Of a DNA stretch of 40,334 nt, positions 7,415-16,303 are shown in pieces. The DNA is from Planctomycetaceae bacterium. Its GTDB lineage: Bacteria; Planctomycetota; Planctomycetia; Planctomycetales; Planctomycetaceae. Positions within the stretch are counted from its first letter, which is position 1, and every line of letters starts with the position of its first letter. The position numbers were made by a program, and so were the translations under genes. The DNA lies in NCBI GenBank assembly GCA_002726205.1, contig PBSL01000012.1:62167-102500 (forward strand). The letters are read 5' to 3'. The notes beneath the pieces are model-generated. The model did no database searches and was not told where the DNA came from. It was given only the letters and a program-made list of their open reading frames with translations.

Positions 7415-10362
7415 TGGCAGTCGAGATTCCCAGGCAATACGACCCGGCAGCTGCCCAGCAACGCTGGTATGGGTATTGGGCCGAGCAGGGTTTCTTCGAC
7501 GCTGATCCGTCCGCGGAGCGAACGCCGCATACGATCATGATTCCGCTGCCCAACGTGACCGGGGCACTGCACATGGGGCATGCGCTCAACGGGACATTGC
7601 AGGACCTGTTGACTCGCTGGAAACGGATGCAAGGTCACGAAGCACTCTGGATGCCGGGCACCGATCATGCCGGGATCGCGACCCAGGCGGTTGTGGAACG
7701 CCGGATGCTCGAAGAAGAAGGATTGACGCGGCACGACGTCGGTCGCCCGGCACTCGTCGATCGGATCTGGAAGTGGAAGGATGCCTACGAGAGACGTATT
7801 CTCAACCAACTCCAGCAGATCGGGGCCAGTTGTGACTGGCGGCGCACCCGCTTTACGCTCGACAAGATGTGTTCGCGCGCCGTAAGGCGAACGTTCCTCA
7901 GGCTTTTCCAGGATGGATTGATCTTTCGTGGCCAGCGGCTGGTCAACTGGGACGCCTACCTGCAGACGGCCGTGGCCGATGACGAGGTGTTCCACGAGGA
8001 GGTCGATGGATTTTTCTGGACGTTCCGATACGAGGTCGTCGATTCGGACGAGTCGATCTCATTTTCCACCACGCGGCCCGAGACGATGCTGGGTGACACG
8101 GCGGTGTGTGTGCACCCGACCGACGATCGGTATTCGCACCTGGTCGGTCGACTTGTTCGTGTCCCGCTGGTCGATCGCGAGATCCCTGTCATCGCCGACG
8201 CCTTGCTGGCCAAGAAAGAGATGGGCACCGGGGCGGTCAAGGTGACTCCAGCGCATGATCCCAATGACTATGCCTGTGGGCTGCGGCACGACCTGCCGAT
8301 GATCAACATCCTGAATCTGGACGGAACGATTAACGAAAACGGTGGCCGGTTCGCCGGGCTCGATTGCTCAACGGCCCGGCGCCAGGTCGTCGAGGCGATG
8401 CAGGAACTCGGACTCGCCGGTGATGTCGAGGAGCGAAAGATCGACCTGGCGCACAGCGATCGTTCGAAAACGCCGATCGAACCGTGTCTCTCGGACCAGT
8501 GGTTCGTGAAGATGGGCGACCTGGCCCAGGCGGCCATCGATGCGGTCAACGATGGCCGCGTGTCGTTCTTCCCAGCACGCTACGCCAAGACTTACCTTGA
8601 CTGGTTGGGAGAGAAACGCGACTGGTGTGTCAGTCGTCAGCTGTGGTGGGGACACCGGATCCCAATCTGGTACTGCCGGACCTGTGACGAATCGGAACTC
8701 GAGACGGCTTTTGCCGGGCGTGATGACGTTGGTTGGCGATGGGCTGGTGAGGACCAGGGCTGGTTGATCTGTGCCGAGACCGATCTCGTTGGCGATGAGC
8801 TTGGTGAGGCCCACTCGCTGGTCCAGGACGAGGATGTTCTCGATACCTGGTTCAGTTCCGCGCTGTGGCCTCATTCGACACTTGGCTGGCCCGACCAGAC
8901 CGAGAGCCTCGACTACTTCTACCCCGGCAGTGTCCTGGTCACCAGTCGTGACATTATCACGCTCTGGGTGGCTCGGATGGTCCTGGCCGGGTTGTACAAC
9001 ATGGGTGAGGTGCCGTTTGCCCACGTGTGCGTGCATCCGAAGATTCTCGACGGATTCGGTCAGACGATGTCAAAGTCCAAGGGCAACGGGGTCGATCCGA
9101 TGGACCTGATCGATCGTTACGGCACCGATGCCGTCAGGTTCACGATTGCCTCCTTCGCCGGTGAAACCCAGGACATCCGCTTGCCAGTCGGGTACGAGTG
9201 TCCCGGGTGTGGCCACGTGATTCCACAGGAACTCGAGCATCAACTCGCGGTGCCGGCCGGCGGCGAGAAACCAAGAATCAGTTGCGGAGAATGTGGCGAG
9301 ACCTCGCAGTACAGCAGTCCCTGGTACGAGCCGGACCAGGGGGAGCCGGTGGCGCGGGTGGTGGCGGAACGATTCGAATCTGGCCGGAATTTCTGCAACA
9401 AGTTCTGGAATGCCTCGCGATTCGCGATGCTCAACCTCGAAGGCTACGAACCTGGGCCCCTGCCGGCGGTGGCCGCCGAGAACGGGCTGGCGATCGAGGA
9501 TCAGTGGATTCTCAGTCGGCTCTCGCGTACCACTGCCGACGTGACCAAGGCACTGGATCGCTACCAGTTTGACGCGGCGACACGGGCGTTGCGCGATTTC
9601 ATCTGGAACGAGTTTTGTGACTGGTATCTGGAGATGGTCAAGCCGAGGCTGCATGCGGACTCGGAGGATCCCCGGGCCCGTCGTGTGGCTCAGCGGGTTC
9701 TCGTCGGTGTCCTCGACACCCTGTTGCGTCTCCTGGCACCGACAACCCCTTTCATCGCCGAAGAACTCTGGCAACGGCTTGCCGAATTGGCTCCGGTTCG
9801 CGGTATCCCCGAACCCGGAGCGGTGGCCGAAAGCGTGACGGTCGCCGGTTGGCCCGAGCCGCCGACGGCCTGGCAGGATGAGGAACTCGAACAACGGTTC
9901 GAGAGCCTGCAGGAGATCATCGTGGCGGTCCGTAATGTCCGTTCGACCTACACGATCCCGTATGGGACGAGATTGCTGCTGTCGGTTCGATGTGCCGAAC
10001 ACGTCGCCGTGGACCTCGAGGTCGTGGCTTCACAGTTCCTGAATCTTGCAAATACCGAGCTGGTCGCCGTTGGGCCGACGATCGAACGTCCCGGGGGGGC
10101 TGCCAGTTTCTCGCTGGCAGATGCTGACGGTTTCATCGACCTCGAGGGGGTCGTTGATCGCGACGCCGAACGAGCCAAGCATCGAAAAGAACTCGAGAAG
10201 ATTGAAGGGGTGATCGCCGGCCACGAGAAGAAGCTGGCGAACGAGAACTTCGTGTCCCGGGCACCGGACGAGGTGGTCGCCGGTGTTCGTCAGACCCTCG
10301 CCGGTCTCAAGCAACAGGCCGACAGCGTATCCGAAATCCTGCGGCAACTCGACGAGGGCTGA
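7414..10362 (+). CDS. valS: Valine-tRNA ligase with a four-cysteine insertion
   Basis: This is a class I synthetase charging tRNA-Val, with 982 residues. The HIGH-type motif is HMGH at 53-56 (within PNVTGALHMGHALN). An editing CP1 domain follows. The KMSKS loop reads TMSKS at 551-555, keeping the second, catalytic lysine but replacing the first with Thr. Between the catalytic core and the anticodon-binding domain, where ValS normally continues straight on, about 50 residues are inserted. They contain CPGC (596-599) and CGEC (624-627), a zinc-ribbon arrangement. A C-terminal coiled coil follows. ATG 7414 is chosen over GTG 7411 because GAGG at 7401-7404 is nine bases upstream; it overlaps the cimA stop. 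Confidence 0.96.
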   Translation: MAVEIPRQYDPAAAQQRWYGYWAEQGFFDADPSAERTPHTIMIPLPNVTGALHMGHALNGTLQDLLTRWKRMQGHEALWMPGTDHAGIATQAVVERRMLEEEGLTRHDVGRPALVDRIWKWKDAYERRILNQLQQIGASCDWRRTRFTLDKMCSRAVRRTFLRLFQDGLIFRGQRLVNWDAYLQTAVADDEVFHEEVDGFFWTFRYEVVDSDESISFSTTRPETMLGDTAVCVHPTDDRYSHLVGRLVRVPLVDREIPVIADALLAKKEMGTGAVKVTPAHDPNDYACGLRHDLPMINILNLDGTINENGGRFAGLDCSTARRQVVEAMQELGLAGDVEERKIDLAHSDRSKTPIEPCLSDQWFVKMGDLAQAAIDAVNDGRVSFFPARYAKTYLDWLGEKRDWCVSRQLWWGHRIPIWYCRTCDESELETAFAGRDDVGWRWAGEDQGWLICAETDLVGDELGEAHSLVQDEDVLDTWFSSALWPHSTLGWPDQTESLDYFYPGSVLVTSRDIITLWVARMVLAGLYNMGEVPFAHVCVHPKILDGFGQTMSKSKGNGVDPMDLIDRYGTDAVRFTIASFAGETQDIRLPVGYECPGCGHVIPQELEHQLAVPAGGEKPRISCGECGETSQYSSPWYEPDQGEPVARVVAERFESGRNFCNKFWNASRFAMLNLEGYEPGPLPAVAAENGLAIEDQWILSRLSRTTADVTKALDRYQFDAATRALRDFIWNEFCDWYLEMVKPRLHADSEDPRARRVAQRVLVGVLDTLLRLLAPTTPFIAEELWQRLAELAPVRGIPEPGAVAESVTVAGWPEPPTAWQDEELEQRFESLQEIIVAVRNVRSTYTIPYGTRLLLSVRCAEHVAVDLEVVASQFLNLANTELVAVGPTIERPGGAASFSLADADGFIDLEGVVDRDAERAKHRKELEKIEGVIAGHEKKLANENFVSRAPDEVVAGVRQTLAGLKQQADSVSEILRQLDEG

Positions 10363-10382
10363 CAGAGATGGGGCGTGCCGTC

Positions 10383-10410
10383 TTGAATGACGGTTCGCTC
10401 GGGCTATAAT
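10383..10410 (+). promoter_or_regulatory. Sigma-70-like promoter for the BFN gene
   Basis: TTGAAT at 10383-10388 and a perfect TATAAT at 10405-10410 are separated by 16 bases. The predicted transcript start near 10417 leaves a leader of about 50 bases before the GTG at 10467. The -10 is preceded by GC, giving GCTATAATTC, a 10-mer found again at 16252-16261. Confidence 0.65.
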
Positions 10411-10466
10411 TCCAACCCGCAGCTCTCTGCCCTGCCCTGCTTCCCGCCGACAATGGAGCCTTCTGC

Positions 10467-10865
10467 GTGTTCGTCCAGATGGAACTTGCCCGGATCGTCA
10501 TCAACGACATCGGCGACCAGCAGGTCGTTTATCTTCGTGAAGTCGATGGCGAAAGGTCGTTCCCGATCCTGATCGGTCTCTTCGAGGCCGGGTCGATCAA
10601 TCGGAGGATCACCGAGGATCCGCCGCCCCGCCCCTTGACTCACGATTTGCTCAAGAACGCGATTGACTCGCTCGGTGGCGCGATCGAGGACATCGTGATT
10701 ACCGATCTCCGCGATCATACCTACTACGCGATCCTGAGAGTCCGGGTGGATGGTGAGCTGGTGGAGATCGACAGTCGGCCCAGCGATGCATTGGCGCTGT
10801 CGGTCCACTACGACCCGCCGCTGCCGATTTTCGTCCACGAAGACGTGCTCGGCGAAGTTACCTAG
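10467..10865 (+). CDS. BFN (DUF151) domain protein, bifunctional nuclease family
   Basis: The 132 residues form a single BFN/DUF151 domain, named from plant proteins reported to cleave DNA and RNA. Recognisable blocks are the early [13 protein letters not shown] segment, [11 protein letters not shown], and the C-terminal [11 protein letters not shown] signature. The bacterial role is not well established. The GTG at 10467 has GGAG at 10455-10458, eight bases away; an ATG at 10479 is possible but lacks this spacing. It has its own promoter with a perfect TATAAT. The stop codon shares the palindrome CTAG with the stop of the convergent gene on the other strand. Confidence 0.85.
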   Translation: MFVQMELARIVINDIGDQQVVYLREVDGERSFPILIGLFEAGSINRRITEDPPPRPLTHDLLKNAIDSLGGAIEDIVITDLRDHTYYAILRVRVDGELVEIDSRPSDALALSVHYDPPLPIFVHEDVLGEVT

Positions 10866-11812
10866 TTGCACTCAGCCAGCAGTGGTCCGGCCAGTTCTTC
10901 GAGGTGGAACAGTCGACCGGGCTGGGTGGGCATCCAGGTGGACGGGATCCATGGTGTTGGTTCGTGGCGCAGCGTCATCCAGAGGCTCAGGCCCTGCCAC
11001 ATCATCCCACGCGAGAAGATCCCGTCGGCACCACCGATGATCTTGTCTGCGCCGAGGAACAGTCCGGGGCCAATCGTGTTGGCGTAGGCGGGTACCAGCG
11101 TTGTCCGACTCTTGAAACTCGTCACTGCATTTTGCTCGATCGTCAGCGGATGCAGCATCGCGCCAATGCGGTGGGTCTGGGTCTTCCATTCCTCGACACT
11201 GTCGTATTCGCCGGCGTACTGTGGTTCCCAGAATGCGATATGACACACGCGGCCGATCCCGAACAGGATGACCAGTTCTCCGCCGTCGTCGCGAATCTCT
11301 GCAATCCGTTCCGCGTAGGTCGGCAGCACCTCCTTGACAGCGAAGTGACGCTGGTTCGTGGGAACCGTCAAGTCGCCCAGTGGCCCGTAAAACGCGTCCG
11401 ACATCGCGTTCTGGAAAGCCCCGGAGTTGTCCGCGGGCAGGGTGTTGCCGTCGGAATCACTCCACTCGTCCATGTTGAACCCGTGGACATGATCGCAACT
11501 GACACCCCACTCCTTGAGGAAGTACACCGCCCAGCGGTACATCCCCATGGGACCCACTGGCAGGATCATCGCCAGTGAACGACCCGCCTGGCGGGCATCG
11601 CGAATCGTCAACGCGATCTCGTGACCGAGCATCGTGTCGAAGTCGGCCAGCGTCCCACAGCTGACCAATTCGAAGCCGTCGTTCCACCAGGGCTGGCGTT
11701 GGGCGATCTGGCCGGGGTCGGGATCGACACAGGCGTCGATCTTGGCCAGGTCCCAACCGGCGGGCAGGAAAGTCTCCATCAGCGAACCGCTCAGCGTACT
11801 CATCAGGTCCAT
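10862..11812 (-). CDS. NagB-like sugar-phosphate isomerase/deaminase with altered active site
   Basis: This 316-residue protein resembles glucosamine-6-phosphate deaminase (NagB/RpiA/6PGL fold). It keeps FNMDE (Asp115, matching the proton-abstracting Asp of NagB) and HIAFWEP (His191, Glu196). However, GVDGHIAFNEP of NagB is here [11 protein letters not shown], so the Asp two residues before the His is Val189, and the phosphate-loop TGGTP is replaced by VGPMG (86-90). I infer a related but different substrate. The ATG at 11812 is preceded by GGGAG; a GTG at 11848 lies upstream of the likely transcript start. It is divergent from the RND adaptor gene and convergent with the BFN gene. No N-acetylglucosamine genes are nearby. 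Confidence 0.75.
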   Translation of the reverse strand: MDLMSTLSGSLMETFLPAGWDLAKIDACVDPDPGQIAQRQPWWNDGFELVSCGTLADFDTMLGHEIALTIRDARQAGRSLAMILPVGPMGMYRWAVYFLKEWGVSCDHVHGFNMDEWSDSDGNTLPADNSGAFQNAMSDAFYGPLGDLTVPTNQRHFAVKEVLPTYAERIAEIRDDGGELVILFGIGRVCHIAFWEPQYAGEYDSVEEWKTQTHRIGAMLHPLTIEQNAVTSFKSRTTLVPAYANTIGPGLFLGADKIIGGADGIFSRGMMWQGLSLWMTLRHEPTPWIPSTWMPTQPGRLFHLEELAGPLLAECN

Positions 11813-11846
11813 CAATCTCTCTCCCGAATTCCCGGACTGCGTTCCC

Positions 11847-11875
11847 ACTGTAGCGATCCGGTCGCCACGATTCGA
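11847..11875 (-). promoter_or_regulatory. Candidate promoter for the NagB-like gene
   Basis: On the minus strand GCTACAGT (plus-strand 11847-11854) provides a -10 TACAGT, with a weak -35 TCGAAT 17 bases upstream (11870-11875). The predicted transcript start near 11840 leaves about 28 bases to ATG 11812 and excludes the longer GTG start at 11848. Confidence 0.4.
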
Positions 11876-11891
11876 GCGGATTGCATGAGTA

Positions 11892-11921
11892 TTGCTTTAT
11901 GGATTGTCGAGGCGTTAGAGT
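11892..11921 (+). promoter_or_regulatory. Candidate promoter for the RND adaptor-pump operon
   Basis: TTGCTT at 11892-11897 and TAGAGT at 11916-11921 are spaced by 18 bases, the latter preceded by GT. The predicted start leaves a leader of about 53 bases before ATG 11981. Both boxes are imperfect. Confidence 0.3.
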
Positions 11922-11980
11922 GGGTTTTCCCCGTTGCGTTTCCCGCCTCCCGCGATGTTCGCTCGCCTGCCGAGACCGCG

Positions 11981-13141
11981 ATGAAACTCATTGCCTTGCC
12001 CTTCGTGTTTGCGTCGTGCTTGGGTATCGGCTGGGCTGTTTTCCTCGATTCACAGCAACACGCCGATTCCGAATTGCCGAGTTCAACTCGCAACGAGGTG
12101 GCTGTCGAAGTCAATCGGCCTGCCAAACAGGACATCGCCGAGGTCCTCGAACTGGTAGGGAGTCTTGAAGCCGGTCGTGACGTGGAGATTCGTTCACGGG
12201 TCAGTGGGCAGATCCGCAAGCTATCCGTCGACATCGGAGACAGGATTGACTCCGGCCAGGTCCTTGTTGAACTCGACGATTCCGAAGAACGGGAAGGCGT
12301 CCGCCAGGCCGAGGCAGCATTGAAGGTGGCCCAGGCTGCCGAGGCGGCCCAGAAACTCCGAGTCGATGCTGCCCGTCGTGATCGCGACCGCTTGCGGGAG
12401 CTCGGAAAAAAAGGAGTCAGCACCCCACAGCAGCGCGAGGCGGCCGAGTCAACGTTGGCGATTGCCGGGGCCGAACTCAAGCTGGCCGTGTCGAAGGCGG
12501 CGCAGGTGGACCTCGAGATTCAACGCAGTCGCCTGGCGATGGCCGAACGACAAATTCGCTCGCCTCTGGGCGGGCACGTGGCCAGTCGTTCGGTGCAGGC
12601 CGGCGACCTTGCCAAGCCCGATGTCGGGTTGCTGCGGATCATTGATCTCTCGACGGTGCGTACGTCGGTCCACGTGGGCGAAGGGGATTACCGGCGCCTG
12701 CGTGAGCAGCAGGTGGCCGAAGTGAGCGTCGATACCTTTCCCGACAGGGTGTTTGTCGGCCGCGTTGAACGGTTGGCGCCGATTCTGGATCCGGAGACGA
12801 GGACGGCGGTCGTGTACATAGCGGTGGAGAATCCGCAGGGTTTCCTGAAACCGGGAATGCACGCCCGGGTTCGCGTGGTCCTGGATCGCCGTGAGCAGGT
12901 CTGCGTGGTGCCACTGGCAGCAATTGTCGACAGTGTGCGGGGGCCGACACTGTTTGTCGTCGCCGACAACGGCAGCACGTTGAACCAGGTCCAGGTCAAG
13001 CTGGGGGTGGTTGAAGGATCGGTGGTAGAAATCATCTCGGGGGTCCGTAATGACGATCGGGTTGTGACGCTTGGAAGCCACCTGGTCCGCGATGGACAGG
13101 ACGTGCAGTTGGTGGAAGAAAACACACTGCCGGCGGACTGA
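11981..13141 (+). CDS. RND efflux periplasmic adaptor (membrane fusion protein)
   Basis: The HlyD/AcrA-type adaptor has 386 residues. A hydrophobic N-terminus (about residues 3-20) acts as signal or anchor. A split lipoyl domain follows (DVEIRSRVSGQIRKLSVDIGD with its partner half IRSPLGGHVASRSVQAGD). Between the halves is an alpha-hairpin rich in Ala, Glu, Arg and Gln (around 105-185), then beta-barrel and membrane-proximal domains with PGMHARVRV. The frame is open upstream to 11621, but that part is antisense to the NagB-like gene, so the ATG at 11981 is used. The pump gene starts 6 bases after its stop. No outer-membrane TolC-like factor is encoded nearby, so the channel must come from elsewhere. 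Confidence 0.88.
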   Translation: MKLIALPFVFASCLGIGWAVFLDSQQHADSELPSSTRNEVAVEVNRPAKQDIAEVLELVGSLEAGRDVEIRSRVSGQIRKLSVDIGDRIDSGQVLVELDDSEEREGVRQAEAALKVAQAAEAAQKLRVDAARRDRDRLRELGKKGVSTPQQREAAESTLAIAGAELKLAVSKAAQVDLEIQRSRLAMAERQIRSPLGGHVASRSVQAGDLAKPDVGLLRIIDLSTVRTSVHVGEGDYRRLREQQVAEVSVDTFPDRVFVGRVERLAPILDPETRTAVVYIAVENPQGFLKPGMHARVRVVLDRREQVCVVPLAAIVDSVRGPTLFVVADNGSTLNQVQVKLGVVEGSVVEIISGVRNDDRVVTLGSHLVRDGQDVQLVEENTLPAD

Positions 13142-13147
13142 GTCACG

Positions 13148-16100
13148 ATGTTGCTGACCCGCCTGGCCGTGCACCGACCCGTGACCACGTTGATGATCAG
13201 CCTGGTCGTGGCCCTGCTCGGCGTCGTTTCCGTCGAGCGGTTGGCGGTGGACCTGCTGCCGAAGGTCGATTATCCGACGGTGAGTGTCGAGACGTTTTAC
13301 CGCGGGGCGGCACCCGAGGAAATCGAGACGCTGCTGACACGGCCGCTCGAGCAGGTGCTCAGCTCGGTCAAGGGCACCGAGGAACTCTCGAGCAACAGTG
13401 CCGAGGGAGTCAGCAACGTTCGGGTCCGCATGACGTGGGGAGCCGATCTGGATGTCGCGGTCAACGACATGCGGCAGGCGGTGCAGAAGATCCGGCAGCA
13501 ATTGCCGACCGAAGTCGATGGTCCCTTCTTTCGCCGCTACGACGAGAGCGATTCGCCGATCATCTACCTCGGTCTCGAAAGTGATCTCTCGCCGGTTGAG
13601 ACGACCCTGCGTGCCGAGATCGAGATCGTTCCCGAATTGGAGAAGTTGCCCGGCGTTGGTCGGGTGAGGTTGCGGGGCGCGGTGCGACGCGAGATCCAGG
13701 TGGATCTCGATCGTCAAAAACTCGAGGCTCTCAATCTCCCTGTCAACACGGTCGTTGACTCGTTGCGCCGGCAGAATGTCAACCAGCCCGCCGGCGACTT
13801 CGACGAAGGCAACGTGCAGCGGTTGGTCCGCAGCCATGGCCAGTTCCGTGACCTCGATCAGATCGGTCGAACGATCGTCCGGGAACACGAGGGCGCTGTC
13901 GTGACGATCAATGACATCGGTCGCGTGACCGATGGGATCGAGGAGCGGACCGATGTGAGCCGGGTCAATGGCCAGGAGGGGCTGTTGATCTATATCCACA
14001 AGCAATCCGACGCCAACACCGTCGCCGTCAGCGAACATGTTCGTCAGACCGTGGAACAACTCAACCGGCGGTTGAACGATCTGACACTGTCGATCCGAAT
14101 CGACAAGTCGGAGTTCGTGGTGCAATCGATCGAGAACATTCGACGTTCGGCGATGTACGGGATGGGATTGGCCGCTGTTGTGCTGGTTGTCTTTCTCCGC
14201 AGTTTTCGCAGCACCGTCGTTATCGGGCTTTCGATGCCCTTCTCGGTGCTGGCCACTTTCGTGCTGATCTATTTTCGGGACTTTTCACTGAACATGGTCT
14301 CCTTTGGCGGGCTGGCCCTGGGAATGGGGTTGTTGGTGGACAACTCGATTGTCGTGCTCGAGGCGATCTTTCGACGACGTGACGAGGGGCAACCGATCAA
14401 GGAAGCCGCCGTTGATGGCGCGTCGGAGGTGGGCTCGGCAATCGTAGCAAGCACGATGACGACCCTGATCGTCTTCCTTCCGCTGATTTTCATCGGCGGG
14501 ATGACCGGCGTGCTGTTGCACCAGTTGGCCTGGGTGGTCTGCTTTTCCCTGATGTGTTCGCTGTTGGCCAGCCTGACACTGACTCCGATGCTGGCTGCTC
14601 ACTGGGGGCGTGCCGGGGGGGAGCAGCACGCGTGGTTTCGCGGGGTGAGTGAGTGGTCTCGCCGGATCTTCAGTGGACTTGAGAGTGCTTACGGCTCGCT
14701 GTTGCGCCGTGCCCTCAGGCGCCGAGGTCTCGTTCTCTGGGGACTGATGCTGGTGTTTTCGGCCATCGTCGGTCTCTGGCCACGAATCGGAAGTGAATAC
14801 ATGCCGAAGGCCGATGAAGGCGACCTGAGAGTGAGAGCTCACATGGCCCCGGGAATCCAGCTGCAACACCTGCATCGTCAGGCACGGAGAATCGAGGAGG
14901 CAATCTTGCGTTCGATTCCCAGTCAGCAGCGTCAGACGGTGGCGGCGTTTATCGGGGGTGACCGTGATGATGCCGAGCGATGGAACGAGTGCTGGTTGAG
15001 AATCAAGCTCGTGCCCCGCAGTCGGCGGTCCCAGTCGGTGGAAGAAGTGCGGCAATCCCTGGCCAACTCGATCGGGCCGATTCCCGGCATGCAGGTTCGA
15101 GTCGAAGCCCAGACGGAAATGATGCTCGCCCGGATGCTGAGTTTCGGGGGAGGCGATGTCGAAGTCGAGGTCCGAGGCCACGATCTCGAGAAAGCCGATC
15201 GGCTTGCCGACCAGGTGGCCGGGTTGATGGAACGGGTCCCGGGGCTGGTGAACATCAACATTGAACGTCCCGATCAAAGGCCCGAGTTGGCAATCCACAT
15301 CGACCGGGTCAAGGCGGGTCTGGTCGGGGTCAGCGTGGAAGACATTTCGCGGACACTGGAAACCACGATTCGTGGGACCGAGGCCACGGTGTTTCGCGAG
15401 CACGGTGATGAGTTCAACGTGCTGGTTCGCCTGCGAGATGCCGACCGTGATCACCTGCCTGATATCGAGCGGGTCGGAGTGAGAACTGAAAACGGCCGGA
15501 TCGTTGCCTTGCGGGACCTCGTCCGTTTCGACTCGGGCAATGCTCCACAGCGAATCAACCGCAGTGACCGGCAACGGGTGGTCCAGGTATCGGCCGATGT
15601 GACCGAACGTGACCTGGGAAGTGTCGTCGGCGAACTGAACACCCTGCTGGGAGGGACGAGTTGGCCACGGGGGTTCGCCTACCGCATCGTCGGTGACTAC
15701 GAGGAGCAGCAGAAGAGCTTCAGGGAACTGACGGGGGGCCTGGTCCTGGCCGTGATCTTGATGTACATGGTGATGGCCTCGCAGTTCGAGTCGTTTCGGG
15801 ATCCTCTGGTTATTCTGGTCACGATCCCCCTGGGGGCCATTGGCGTGATCCTGGCGCTGGTCGTGACCGGGACCACGCTGAACGCCCAGTCGTTTATCGG
15901 GACGGTCATGTTGGCCGGGATTGTCGTCAACAACGCGATCGTCTTGGTTGATTGTATCAATCGCTACCAGTCGGCCGATCGCACGAGCAACCGGACCGAG
16001 GTGATCGTCGCTGCCAGTGTCCGCCGATTCCGACCGATCCTGATGACCACGTTGACCACGGTTCTGGCGATGCTGCCCATTGCCTGGGGCTGGGGAGAGG

Positions 16101-16258
16101 GGGGCGAGTTGCAGGCACCGATGGCACGGGTTGTGATCGGCGGGTTGCTTTCCGGATCACTGACCACGTTACTGGCCATCCCGATCGTCTGTCACCTGGT
16201 TCGCCCAGTCCAGGCGGAGCCGCGGATCGACTCCCCCGAGCGACCGGAGTCGCTATAA
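13148..16258 (+). CDS. RND efflux pump (HAE1-type AcrB-like transporter)
   Basis: This is a 1036-residue inner-membrane pump with the standard RND plan: TM1, a large periplasmic loop, TM2-6, TM7, a second loop, TM8-12. The TM4 signature is GMGLLVDNSIVVLE with Asp398 followed by Asn, where AcrB has two Asp. TM10 reads GIVVNNAIVLVD, with Asn where AcrB has the key Lys940. This DN/NN pattern belongs to a large non-AcrB clade of proton-driven pumps, so function is likely retained; substrates cannot be predicted. It is probably coupled to the adaptor gene just upstream. Its TAA stop is embedded in a perfect TATAAT that may drive the next gene. Confidence 0.9.
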   Translation: MLLTRLAVHRPVTTLMISLVVALLGVVSVERLAVDLLPKVDYPTVSVETFYRGAAPEEIETLLTRPLEQVLSSVKGTEELSSNSAEGVSNVRVRMTWGADLDVAVNDMRQAVQKIRQQLPTEVDGPFFRRYDESDSPIIYLGLESDLSPVETTLRAEIEIVPELEKLPGVGRVRLRGAVRREIQVDLDRQKLEALNLPVNTVVDSLRRQNVNQPAGDFDEGNVQRLVRSHGQFRDLDQIGRTIVREHEGAVVTINDIGRVTDGIEERTDVSRVNGQEGLLIYIHKQSDANTVAVSEHVRQTVEQLNRRLNDLTLSIRIDKSEFVVQSIENIRRSAMYGMGLAAVVLVVFLRSFRSTVVIGLSMPFSVLATFVLIYFRDFSLNMVSFGGLALGMGLLVDNSIVVLEAIFRRRDEGQPIKEAAVDGASEVGSAIVASTMTTLIVFLPLIFIGGMTGVLLHQLAWVVCFSLMCSLLASLTLTPMLAAHWGRAGGEQHAWFRGVSEWSRRIFSGLESAYGSLLRRALRRRGLVLWGLMLVFSAIVGLWPRIGSEYMPKADEGDLRVRAHMAPGIQLQHLHRQARRIEEAILRSIPSQQRQTVAAFIGGDRDDAERWNECWLRIKLVPRSRRSQSVEEVRQSLANSIGPIPGMQVRVEAQTEMMLARMLSFGGGDVEVEVRGHDLEKADRLADQVAGLMERVPGLVNINIERPDQRPELAIHIDRVKAGLVGVSVEDISRTLETTIRGTEATVFREHGDEFNVLVRLRDADRDHLPDIERVGVRTENGRIVALRDLVRFDSGNAPQRINRSDRQRVVQVSADVTERDLGSVVGELNTLLGGTSWPRGFAYRIVGDYEEQQKSFRELTGGLVLAVILMYMVMASQFESFRDPLVILVTIPLGAIGVILALVVTGTTLNAQSFIGTVMLAGIVVNNAIVLVDCINRYQSADRTSNRTEVIVAASVRRFRPILMTTLTTVLAMLPIAWGWGEGGELQAPMARVVIGGLLSGSLTTLLAIPIVCHLVRPVQAEPRIDSPERPESL

Positions 16259-16259
16259 T
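16252..16259 (+). promoter_or_regulatory. Perfect -10 element overlapping the RND pump stop
   Basis: GCTATAAT at 16252-16259 contains a consensus -10, and its TAA is the stop codon of the pump gene. The predicted transcript start near 16266 leaves about 38 bases to the next ATG at 16304. No -35 is recognisable upstream, where the sequence codes for the pump C-terminus. Confidence 0.45.
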
Positions 16260-16303
16260 TCTGGGTCTGCAGTTGATGTGCCAACCGGGATAAAGAAACA
16301 AAC

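Noticed and set aside
11621-11980. N-terminal extension of the RND adaptor
   Set aside because: It would be antisense to the NagB-like gene and would bury the signal anchor inside the protein.
12449-14125. 558-codon open frame on the minus strand
   Set aside because: It is antisense to both the RND adaptor and pump genes and is His/Asp/Gln-rich in the way of reverse frames.
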